Below, in pieces: positions 12,054-22,036 of a DNA stretch of 64,000 nucleotides (positions are counted from its first letter, which is position 1; each line of letters opens with the position of its first letter). The stretch comes from Collybia mongolica (lineage: Eukaryota > Basidiomycota > Agaricomycetes > Agaricales > Clitocybaceae). A program made the translations under genes and the position numbers. Location of the stretch: positions 1,984,001 to 2,048,000 of the forward strand of contig JAAXNY010000001.1 in the NCBI GenBank assembly GCA_013420905.1, given 5' to 3'. The notes beneath the pieces were generated by a model, which saw only the letters and a program-made list of their open reading frames with translations, was not told where the DNA came from and searched no databases.

Positions 12054-13257
12054 TGTAAGGGGGCTCCTGGGTTATAAGTGTGCTGATGCTATGAAATGTA
12101 ATCTCTTACACACACACACACCAAACCTAACAATCAACACACAAACAGTAGGAATTGCCTGTTTTGAGTTCAGGTTCAAGTGCTTAGAAGCACTAAGCTT
12201 TGAATAGTACTAGCCAAAGCTCTTTCCAATGATCTCTCGACAGGTTTGATTCAGACAAAGCTTCAACACAAGTTTAAAACTTGCTAGGTATATTTGTAAT
12301 ATCTCTCAATCCAATAGACTGAGTATCAAGTGTACGTTCAATTATTAATGATCCTAAGCAGATCTATAAGTCCAAGCGACTTATTAAACAAACAGTGCCA
12401 AGTGCCTAGTAATTCCAATGGACAATGCAGTACTAAGTTCCAAGTGAACTAAGACTCTTCAATTCTGTGATCTCTTCAAACAATTCCAATCAAGACAACT
12501 TTGAAGCAATCTGAGCCTTTAATTTGGGCACACAATAGTGTTTTAACAAATGTGATTTGTATACTCTATAGTAGCACGAAGTGGGGGCAAGATTCCTTAC
12601 CTTTGCACTACACATCTACAGTCTATTTATAGTGTACAAACTAAATATCATACGGAATTGTAAATGTTTATACAGAACCGCACTCCCCCCATGCCAAGGA
12701 TCTGTATTTAATGCTGACGTGTCCTCTACAACTTGGCGTGCGCACCATGCGTGCCAATTATGTCATTACTTGTTACTTATCAAATATTGAAAGAGCTGGC
12801 TAAACTCTTATCAAGTCCCAACCACGCACTTGGTTATTTAAAACAGCACGGCACTGTCATTTACTTCTCCTGATCATCCTGGTTGTTATTCACAGTGTCC
12901 CGTCTCTTCCAGTAGTTAACACCAAGTGCCCCTGACTAGGATCAGGTTGTGCAAGTCCCGAATTTACAATTACTTCTCCTATTAATGATGATCCCCAGAC
13001 TAATGATATCATACTACAACGGTTACTTATGAATTAAGATACTGAGGTTGTAACCAGGCATGGTGAATAGGACTAATAATAGGCTGTACTCATAGTCCTC
13101 TGTACTGATAGTGTATTATCCATTAGACTAGTTCACTCTGATTAGCCATCTTGGAGCTTGACTCTAATCCTTTATTACTGTTTACTTGGTTATTAGAAAT
13201 GATACTAATAGCCTTACTTGGTGACTTTATAAGTGCAAACAATTTCGGGCCCTATCA
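12054..13257 (-). repeat. 3' LTR of the Ty3 element (1204 bp)
   Basis: On + it reads TGTAAGGGGGCTCC to GGGCCCTATCA. It matches 24012-24774 closely, except for a segment at 12398-12838 that the other LTR lacks. It is followed on the inside (13258-13272) by a purine run on the minus strand, as a polypurine tract should be. Confidence 0.92.
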
Positions 13258-13272
13258 TCTCCCCCACACCAC
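13258..13272 (-). promoter_or_regulatory. Polypurine tract of the Ty3 element
   Basis: On the minus strand GTGGTGTGGGGGAGA abuts the LTR start TGATAGGG. Such a tract primes plus-strand DNA synthesis in LTR elements. Confidence 0.75.
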
Positions 13273-13708
13273 AAATGTAGACTGTCCTCAGTCTCTCTTT
13301 GCCGGCATGTTAGTCCAATACTTTGGGTCTGCACGCATCTAATCATCCAGTACAACGTCACAACAGTTCCCACTTTTAGACAGGTAGGGGCGCGATGTTG
13401 GGATCGAGCCCAGAGGTCTACTTTCCATCAGGATTGTGACAGTTATATACGTCTCCTGAGAGAGTACTTGACATTCGGACATCGCTTTACAGATATTTCA
13501 GTCATCTGAGCATTTCTCTCCTTATGTTTCTGACACTTCAGCAAGAGATCAGTGCTCCTGCTTGTCTTTTAGAGCTTCGCAATGCAGGGTTGTGTGTTTT
13601 AAAAAGCTCTCACTTTTGCTAAGTTTTAGACAATTTGGACTTTACAGCCCATTTCTAAATTTCTTTGCTATTCACATCGCTCAAATGCTCCAACTCTTTT
13701 AAACAAAT

Positions 13709-16128
13709 ATGTCTTCCACTTCCACTTCTGCCATGGCCCATGCTCTGCACTTGCCTTCCGCGCTGTCCCTTTCGCTTTCCACCGCAATTTTACTGACTGA
13801 GGGCCATTCCCCCACTATGGTCTATGTGGACCAGCCCATCCCTTCGTTTTCCAATCTCCTTGAAGATGCCGAGGGCAACGTTTTCGTTGCCATGGAGCAA
13901 GGGTGGATCATTATGGCTGAGGAGCTTGTGCCCTGTATGGACCATCAGGGCCCCCTTGACCTTGACGATTTAATTGACTTTGTCAATCACTGCTCCTTGC
14001 TCATTGTACGCCCATCTTTTACTTGTTAACACCTTTTGCTAAATTACTTATTTACTGGTCTCAGGACGCCATCACTGGCATGGTCCGTGGCGCATGCTTT
14101 TTGCTGCTGTACCCGGCCATTCTCCTCCTGTGCGCGCTTCACCTTCAGGTGATGCGCCTACTGGCTGAAGCGTGCAAAGCCTCCTGGTCTTCCTGGCGTA
14201 CGGTCATATTGGCTGACCTAGGAAACAATTCCATTCTTCTGGTAAATGGCTTGTTTACTTCTTTACTCTGTCTGTCCTTGTCATACTGACTACTTTTTAC
14301 TTTAGGGTCAGGCTCCCACTGTGGAGCAAGTTCTGGACCAGGTGGGGTCATGCTACAAGCGTGACAATGGTGACAGTATCTTTCAAGATACTTTCCTCAT
14401 ACCCCCTCGCATGGTTGGCGCGCTGCGCCATTACCATCAGTACTGGGGCAGTTGGTCCACCGCGCCCTTGCCGGCGCGCTCCCTGGTTTTGGTACCCGTG
14501 GTTCGTCGATCACTACTTTTATTACTTTTCTTTGGTTGTTGACTTATTTCAATAGCCCCTTAAGTGGAAGCATAATGCAGGGTCCAAGGGCAAAGGCCAC
14601 GCGGTTCCCCAGGTATACCATCCTTTACTTCACGAGCTTTACATTATTCCTGACTTGATTTCAAAATTCTAGTCTGACATGTCGCATGCCCAGGGGGCTG
14701 GCAGTGATTCCGCGCTGCGTCCCATGGAGGCAGGTCCCATATGTCTCCTTTCTCTTTTAAAACTCATTTACTTTTACTTATTTTTATCTCTTTAGTCCTC
14801 TGGGCAGCTGCCAGTTAAGGTTGAGGTCCCTGAGCTTTGGCTCTTTAATGAAGAGATCACATGCCAGTTGGCTCAAGAGGGATTTGCAGAGTTGTTGCCT
14901 CCCGCGGCCCCTTCTCCTTGTTGGTTGCGTAAGACCACTCGTTCTAGGGATGGGGTTCAGGCGACATGCTGTAAGCACGCACTGGTTCCCAACCGGGAGC
15001 CTATGCCGCTACAGTCCCCTATTACCTCCCTGCTGGCTGACCTTGCGCCTTGGCGCTCTACCGTATGTTTATTACTACTTTATTTCTTGTTACTGATCAT
15101 CCTTACTAGGTTGGCTATCCTTGCACGATGTGCGCCACCTGCGGCAACATTGAGTGCTCCTTCAACGGTTGGGGTGAACCGTGCATTGAATGCGCTACTG
15201 CCAAGAAAGGGAAGTGCAGCTTCAGTCTCACTCCCCAGAAGCGCGCTAGGCTCTGGGAGGATCTGGGGCCTATGCTTGGTGCGGGCATTTCCAGTAAGCC
15301 ATTTTCTTTCTGTCTTTTTGTTTACTAATGATTTTACTTATTCTACTAGCAGTTGCTGAAGCGTATGCTCAGCTGGATGACACGGACACTCTTGCCGCAG
15401 AGGTTATTCGGGCTGCTAACCGTGCGCTTGAAATATGCGACTCCTTGTTGGCACGCATAGTCGGCACCATCGGTAGGTTATACAAGGAGGAAGGCCTGGA
15501 GTGTTACAAATTCCCTATCCACGTGCCCCATTACTTCTTTTCCTTACACATTACTGATTACCAGACACTTATCAACTCTTATCTCTCAAGACCCATATAC
15601 GCATTCCTTTTCTCATGCTTACTCATCTTTTATATTATGCTTACTCATTCTCTTTATCTATAACGAATAGCGTAAATCACGCTTATCAGACCTTTACATA
15701 TATATAGGGATATTTTAGCTTAGCTAGTTCTTTAGCTTGACCTAGCTGAATACACCTTATTCATCTACTTAACTCCTCAACGCGAACTCAATCCTACTTA
15801 CCTTATGAAGGGAGTAGTGTATCTTTGATGAGACAATTTGACTTCAGCCCTATTGAGGGAGTCATCAGACGTTGGACTTATAGAAGTCAATGATCCAGAA
15901 CGAACGAACAATACATTGGATTGATCTAGAGGATAAGGCCCAAACAGCCATAACATGGAGGGCCTTCAAAACCTCTTGCTGACTACGCCAGCCACGGAGA
16001 GCGCTCTCCTCTTCTATGCAGAGTTTCAGAACCTCCCTTGGCCACCCTTGGAGGACGAATCAGAGGTTGATGATGGTTCTTCATTGTCAACCTCCTCTTT
16101 GTCTGTGCCTGATAGCGAGGAGGAGTAG
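13709..16128 (+). CDS. Eight-exon cysteine-rich protein gene carried antisense inside the Ty3 element
   Basis: Exons 13709-14005, 14065-14241, 14306-14491, 14556-14612, 14673-14729, 14796-15062, 15110-15293, and 15350-15501 plus 15961-16128 give about 514 residues, all in phase. The intron after 14729 needs a GC donor; the rest have GT donors. The last exon is cut by a copia solo LTR whose subtraction restores the frame. No known enzyme domain is seen. Exon 7 encodes C-x2-C-x2-C-x4-C-x8-C-x2-C-x7-C, a pattern like fungal Zn-cluster regions. The tail is acidic (Ser/Glu/Asp) and ends Asp-Ser-Glu-Glu-Glu. Role inferred only: a DNA- or RNA-binding regulator. It lies between pol and the 3' LTR, opposite to gag-pol, where some plant Ty3 elements carry an antisense frame. 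Today it is probably broken or mis-spliced because of the LTR. Confidence 0.7.
15497..15501 (+). repeat. Left 5-bp target duplication (TGGAG) of the copia solo LTR
   Basis: TGGAG precedes the LTR and is repeated exactly at 15956-15960. Confidence 0.85.
15502..15955 (-). mobile_element. Copia solo LTR (454 bp) inside the last exon of the antisense gene
   Basis: Its ends are TGTTA and TAACA, and it is flanked on both sides by TGGAG. Reverse-complemented, it aligns with 47256-47590, next to copia RNase H sequence. That identifies the family and sets the LTR start as TGTTATGGCTGTTT, so this copy sits on the minus strand. A solo LTR forms when the two LTRs of a full element recombine. Confidence 0.85.
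15956..15960 (+). repeat. Right 5-bp target duplication (TGGAG)
   Basis: Exact copy of 15497-15501. The exon frame resumes at 15961. Confidence 0.85.
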
Positions 16129-16710
16129 CTGCGCCGCGCCCCCCCATCTATGTTTTTATCTATCTGTGTTTTCCTGGGCCCTAGTGCCCTTATTTACATC
16201 TTACTTATTCCCCCGCCTTTCGTTGGGCTTCAATTTTATTAATTGAAGTCCAACACATGTCTTTACATACAGTCCCTGGACTATAAACAATACAATTGGT
16301 TTTACCATTGTTCTATTGTTTTCATAAGAAAGCTTCCACCCTTGCACCGGCTACTTAAGTTATAAATAGTACAGTTTAATTCTGGTGCAATTCTCTTAAT
16401 CATTAAGACCGTGTCGCGATCACTGACTTTTTATAGACAATCTATTTCAATCCTTGTAACCTTGGTAGGTTTTTCCAAATCAATTTTGCTTATACCCATC
16501 TCCCCCTCAACACTGAATACAACTGTCCCAGTTGTTATGCGGACACTGCCGTGCTCCACATGAATTTTTACAGAGCTCCTTTTTCAATTGGGCTCAGCAT
16601 TTCAATTAGGCACGCATCTCGGACCTGTTCAATTGAAATGTATAGATTTTTCTGGGGTAGAATGTGCACAACAAATGAGAGGCTGGGTAGCACTTTCCTA
16701 GTTGTAGAGG
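16129..16710. other. Non-coding spacer between the two antisense units
   Basis: AT-rich, with runs of TTAATTGAAGT and repeated CAATTG/CAATTGAA motifs. Likely 3' sequence of the first antisense gene and promoter of the second. No open frame of note. Confidence 0.5.
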
Positions 16711-16717
16711 TATAAAA
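16711..16717 (+). promoter_or_regulatory. TATA box (TATAAAA)
   Basis: A clean TATAAAA in a GC-richer setting, 106 bp before the ATG at 16817. It faces away from gag-pol and so would drive plus-strand transcription. Confidence 0.55.
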
Positions 16718-16816
16718 AGGGCATTGGCTGCGCTATTTTTCCAAAGACCTCGCCAGACTCTATTATACTCTCTTTACAACATTCTGTTTCGAAAAACCAA
16801 TTTCCTCTGCATTATT

Positions 16817-16996
16817 ATGACTAGCCTCCCCAACTATCAAGACATTGAGAACTTCAAGACAGTCCAAGCTCAGTGGAACACCTTTCAAGCTCATTTATCA
16901 ATGGACACCCTTGTTGAACAAAGGGTCAGTGTCTGGAAGTTAGGCAAAACCGCGGTACACTTTTTACCAATTAAACTTTTAACGCCATTATCATAA
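16817..16996 (+). pseudogene. First exon of a second antisense gene, truncated
   Basis: An ATG at 16817 opens about 36 residues rich in Gln, Asn and Phe up to a possible donor (GTCAGT at about 16924). Reading on gives a stop at 16994. The frame is preceded by a TATA box and ends where the minus-strand pol remnant begins (16991). It looks like the 5' end of a gene whose body went in the same deletion that removed the integrase. No domain is recognised. Confidence 0.35.
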
Positions 16997-18868
16997 CCAA
17001 CTTTTACAATTTACAGCTACTTCATTGGGTACAACAGTAGTATTTACAAGTTGCTTTAGATAAGCTTCTCTTTGAATACCGAACCATCCTAAACCTAAGT
17101 GCTGTTTTATTTCTCCAATAAATGCTGCTTCACCAGCCCAAGCATTGTTTACTTCAACTTCAAAATCAGAGATTTCCTTTGCGAGTTGGAATAAATATCC
17201 GCCATGCATGTCAATCTCTTCCTTAAAGTCTGACAATTCCAAAGGGTCATCCAATCCTTCAATTGGGTTGATAAACCTTAAAGGACCTGAGGGTTCATTG
17301 TAACCATCGTCTGGGTCCGGGTAGACAGGATCCCCTAGCTGCGCGTCTCGTCTTGACAGACTGTCTGGGCCAAAGCCTTTACCAGCTTTATGAAGTGGAA
17401 CATAAGTATCCTATCAATCCACCTATTTACCGTTGCATTAGGTCCTAGACTTGGGTTTGATAACATCCCCTTAATGTACTTCACATCCGTTTCTACTACC
17501 AAATTCTGTACTCCAATAAACCAATAATAACATGCCATTAGAACTCTCATTAATCCAAATAGCTCTTGTTTGGGTTGTGAGAAGCGCGCTTCGCACTCAT
17601 TCAGAGTTATTGAGTCAAATCTAGCATAGTGCTTTCTTCCAGGTATAGGGTATTGTGACATGTGGTACCTCATCCTGTAGGATGTATGTGACATCATCAT
17701 GAAATATTGGAACAGAATTCGTCCATCCCATAGGGAGTGTTACTAGTCTCAGTGTGCCAAATGGTGTTTGGAATGTGGTTAGATTGCGCAAGGTTTCTGC
17801 TAAAGGCCTCTCATCATATCCTACATACAGATCCATCATTCTGCCACAAGCCCGCCCTGCAAAGTGCTCTGCTAGTTCTTCAGTAGCGGTTGGTAAACCT
17901 GAGTGTGCTATTGTGACTGCATTCAGCGGTTCTAGACTATGTACAATTCTAAGTTTCTTTCCTGGGCCTTTCTTTAATATGGTAAACCATCTAGACCTAT
18001 ATGATGAATTGGACCTCTCATAGACCCCTGCATCAATTTTAGTTTTAATGATTTTACAAACATCTTCATAGATCCCTGGTGGGATTCTAATGTTCCTTTC
18101 TGTCCATGGTGTATGTGGGACTACTGGTATTTCAACAGGAGGAAAATATTCCTTCTTAAAGCTACTGCACTCACTATCATTCCAAGCAAAACCATTGTTA
18201 TGTTTGCACATAAAGTCATGGATTATATCCATCTCTTTAGGTTTTAAGAAGCTCTCTTCTTCGTGTACTCTTTGGAAATCTGTGTGCCTTTCCTCAGTAT
18301 ACCTTCCAGTTGGTTTAAACGGAGGTGGGTTAGGTGTTAGAACTGGTAGAGCCGCTAAAGGGTCACCCTTTATATCTCTGATAATTCTAAATTTATCAGG
18401 CAGATCTGCCAGTGTTGGTTTTGTTTTCAAATGTACTGGTTTATACTTCTTTCCTACTAGCCGATCCATGGACTCAATATTACACTTTTCACCTGTTACC
18501 GTTCCAAGACCATGCTTGTTAGTGCCAATTTGCCACTGCTTTAATTTACTTAAAGCTTTATTGAGCATGGGCTGTTCTTGAGCGTATGTCATAGGTCTAG
18601 TGGGTGTACTTGTCTGGTCCCTTCTGTTCTGCTTGTAGATTATTACTGGTCCATCACGCTCATCTACGGAAGCCAAGTACGTGGCTAGTAATTTGCGTTC
18701 AGGTACTGTACTATTCATGTTTACATCACTTCTAGACAAAAAGACATCTCTAAGTTCTTTGTGACCAAAATTCCGCTTATCAGTAGGGTGTCTATAACCC
18801 GTTATAATAAAATTTCTGTTCTCATCTTCAGCAATTTCTATGGCTAGCTCTCCTTGATCACTTTGGAT
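16991..18868 (-). pseudogene. Ty3 pol, second part: reverse transcriptase, RNase H, connection
   Basis: On the minus strand from the LINE junction (18868) the frame is open down to 17621. It holds a long pre-RT region, then the fingers/palm start, with Arg-Ile-Val-His-Ser-Leu-Glu-Pro and Met-Met-Asp-Leu-Tyr (first catalytic Asp), and His-Asp-Asp-Val-Thr. It breaks near 17650, directly before the Tyr-x-Asp-Asp site expected next. After the break RNase H resumes (Phe-Ser-Gln-Pro-Lys-Gln-Glu-Leu, then Val-Glu-Thr-Asp), then Gly-Pro-Asp-Ser-Leu-Ser-Arg-Arg in a shifted frame, and an acidic connection segment ending at 16991. No integrase (HHCC or DDE) follows. Confidence 0.82.
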
Positions 18869-18869
18869 T
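18856..18869 (+). repeat. Left target duplication of the truncated LINE
   Basis: GATCACTTTGGATT, repeated exactly at 20819-20832. Confidence 0.92.
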
Positions 18870-20818
18870 CACCTCCCTCCGCCCTGGCACCATTTGGCGC
18901 TACCTCGGATTCTTCTTTGACCGTCCCCTCACATTCAGAGAGCACGTCAAACGATACACGAACAAAGCCCTCACCTCTGTAAAGGCTATGCTCTCCCTTG
19001 GCAACTCGGTGCGCGGACTTAGGCCCAAGCACAAACGAATGCTATACCAAGCCTGTGTTCTTCCCATTGCTACATATGGGAGCAGGCTTTGGATGTACGA
19101 AGGGGCCCGCATGGCAGGCCCTCTTGATAACCTCCGGAAGATGCAAAGACGAGCATGCCTTTGGATCACTGGCGCCTTCAAGACATCCCCAAACGGGGCT
19201 GGCAAGACCCTCGCAGGCATACCCCCTATCCACCTCCATGTCAGAAAGCAGGTGGAAAGGAGCCATGTCCGCTCCCATGCGCTCCAGGCCTCACATGCCT
19301 TTTGATGCCTCATCGATGGGAACCACAAATTCTCTGTCGAAACCCTCAATGCCCGTAACCCAAGCTGTAGGCTCGGTAAACTCATATCGCCCATCGTAGA
19401 GGCCTGGTCTAACCTTGGCCTCTCCTCCCTGGATCTGGACCCTGTCCACCCACTCAACCAACCAGGCATGCACCCCAAGGACCTGTTCCCTGGTCACATT
19501 GTCTACAACATTGTCACCCCCCCACCTAAGGGCAGTGATCACCGCAAGGAATTCATGAAAGACCACAACACATCGCTGAAGAGCACTGTTGATGAGGCCT
19601 CTCATTCCCCATGGAGCATCTGCATTATCACTGATGCATCCACCCCCCCTCCTCCCATGCAGTCAGTTGCGGTTTACCGTGTCTGGCACGGTGGAGACTT
19701 ATATGAGGACTGGTTTGCTACCAGCCTATCTACGTCTGATGACACCAAGCTGCAAGCGATTGTGGAAGGCGCCCAACAGGCAGCTGACATTGGACTAGAG
19801 GACATCCATGATGTCCATATCTTCTCCGACTCCATCAACGCCCTCAGGTGTTCCCTCGATGCGTTGCACCACTCAGGTCAAGCATCAGCCCTCAAAGTGT
19901 GCGATGTGCTGCTGCCTTGGCTGCAGCTCCGTGCCATCCACAAGATTCACCTCCACCATATTACAAGTGGTGTGGAGATTGAAGACCACCAACTGGCACA
20001 CATCAGCGCCGTCTCAACTCGTGTTGAGGCAGGTGGAGCGCCGGTTATATCTGCTGACTTTGCACGACGTGAAGCAGTTACACACATGCTTGACAGCTGG
20101 AAATCTCTCTTCCAGTCCAAGAAGTACATTGGCTCCATTTTCCTGACGCTCTATGCGAAAAAGGACACCCCGCTCACTCTGACCCATGTAAACAATGGGC
20201 CGTGGATGCGCAAGACTGGTCACAGCCATGCTCTGACTGCCCGCTTGGTGTGATGCATCACCAGACATTCTCCAATTGGGGCATTCCGATCGCAATTCTT
20301 CAAGGAAGAATCTGTCTCCTGTAGGTGCGGTGCTCCCTTGGAAACCGTACAACACATCCTATTCGACTGTCCAAGGCACGGACAGGAAGACAAGCCCAGC
20401 TGCCAGCTGCGCTATGCATGGCTGGTTGAATTCCTCTCGGAGAACAAAAACGCATTCGCGTTTGATATTCCCTAGTCCTAAACAGGCTAGGGGCGGTACT
20501 CAGTGTTCTAAGTGACGGCTATAGGGTGCTCCCTGCCCGAACATGCAGACCTAGATAATTGGTGGACTTGAAGCCACCACCTGCTGCAGGGCACCGCAGC
20601 AGGGGGCCCACCCCCTGGCGTAGATTGGCCTTTCCGGCCTGTGTATAACGAGCTCTGGCTCCATTCGCTAGTCCGACCCTGGTCGGGCGAGCACCCTAGC
20701 CCTGTAGCGCTTTGTCTCCTGCCCCCCTCCCCCCCTTGCACAATTACTACTTGTAGTGACCAGCACATGTATTATGTACAGTTGGTATATAAAATGTTGA
20801 ACCAAAAAAAAAAAAAAA
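18870..20818 (+). mobile_element. 5'-truncated LINE copy inserted in the Ty3 pol gene
   Basis: A 1949-bp fragment of the same LINE family as 2500-8859, beginning at the equivalent of about 6911. It covers the RT thumb, RNase H (Thr-Asp-Ala-Ser; Phe-Ser-Asp-Ser intact here) and the terminal Cys-Arg-Cys-Gly...His...Cys finger. It ends AATGTTGAACC plus 15 A. Identity to the first copy looks like 80-85%, so it is another subfamily. The ORF2 frame is continuous to a TAG at 20473-20475 apart from two TGA codons (19303 and 20251). 5' truncation and a perfect 14-bp duplication are normal for LINE integration. Confidence 0.92.
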
Positions 20819-20832
20819 GATCACTTTGGATT
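20819..20832 (+). repeat. Right target duplication of the truncated LINE
   Basis: Exact copy of 18856-18869, directly after the poly-A. Confidence 0.92.
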
Positions 20833-22036
20833 AATTCATTGAAGGCCAAAAATCCTGCTCCGGTTGTCTTTTCAACAGCTTAGGCGGTGATCCCTTTGCA
20901 TGGGTAGGGATAGTACACCTTTGTCCCATGTTAGGGTCTGTGATAGTGACTACTTGTCCCCTGTCTCTAGCATTTTTGATCTGACTTTCCGTGAGTGTAT
21001 CAAACGGTCTCCCAAGCAATACTTTGTATGCGGGTGAATTTATGATATGTACTTGGAGGTAAATGGCCATGTCATTAAACAAGAAAGGGGCATTGTGTGC
21101 TAATCCCACTGTTTTCTCCACTTGTTTATTAGCACTCTGCATGTGTATGACAACATCTGGATCCCATGAAATGTCCAAGTCTAAAGCCGTTTGCTTAGCC
21201 ATTGATACTATTTGGGATCCCCCATCTAATAAAGATTCCTCTGTTCCTACCCCATTTATTACTGGATATACTGTGCGCAAAGAGGCCGATTCTTTTGCTA
21301 CATACAACTGTTTGGGCTCTTCCCTGGCTGGTAAAGACTCTAAATATTGTAGGACTGGGTCTCCACATATTATAGATCCCTTAGGTATTCCGCTGCAGTC
21401 ATACTCCAAGATGAAGAAAGACTGGAATGGGATTGACTCTACTGGTAGCGCGTCATGCTGTAAGTAGTTATCATCAAGTTCCCAGTCCCCTCCAAAGGGT
21501 AAGGCATCTTCCTCATCTGTTCCGTTTAATTGCAAGTTAGCGTCCCTTTGGGTGAGGGATTTATGTCTGGCAGTTACCATATTCTTTATCCCATCTCTAA
21601 TGGTTTTTGATGAGCCCATTAACTCTCCTGTGGTCAATGTGATAGGGTTGCCTAACACTTTAGCAATTATATTGCCACCTTTTATTTTTACTTCTATCGG
21701 GGACTTAGTTTCATAAGTTGGACCACACTTGGTGTTAAAATTAGGTAGCGGATCAACTGGTTCAGGGTTACGTTCCATTCTCCAGGGTATGTAGGGTACC
21801 GCAGGCACATCAATGTAGGGTAATTCTTTTCGTACTAGAGACTTTACTGATGGTTCAACAATTTTTACTTTCTTTTTCCTAGGAGGTGGTGCTACTGGCT
21901 CCTCTTCACTACTATCCTGACTACTCTCCAAATCATTACTTTCTTGATGACTATTTCTATTTTTACTACAGTCCTCAGGCTGTCTCTTGGAACACAACCT
22001 AGTCGTAGGTCTAGCGTGTTCCTTAGCCTCCTTCAT
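20833..22036 (-). pseudogene. Ty3 pol, first part with retropepsin-like protease
   Basis: About 400 residues. A charged N-terminal region (Lys-Lys-Lys-Val-Lys) leads to a protease domain with Leu-Leu-Asp-Gly-Gly-Ser in place of the usual Asp-Ser/Thr-Gly, then a Leu-Leu-Gly-Arg-Pro-Phe flap-end motif typical of Ty3 retropepsins. The start ATG overlaps the gag stop as ATGA (22033-22036). Near 20855 the frame is off by one base from the continuation across the LINE, so the polyprotein was already frameshifted, or depends on a shift. The frame ends at a TAA by the LINE junction. Confidence 0.78.

Noticed and set aside
13380..13420. tRNA-like GGGATCGAGCCC stretch
   Set aside because: No cloverleaf can be built around it.
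2843..20253. TGA recoding in the LINE
   Set aside because: No recoding signal is seen, frameshifts coexist, and cellular genes in the window use TGA as a stop. CpG decay is simpler.
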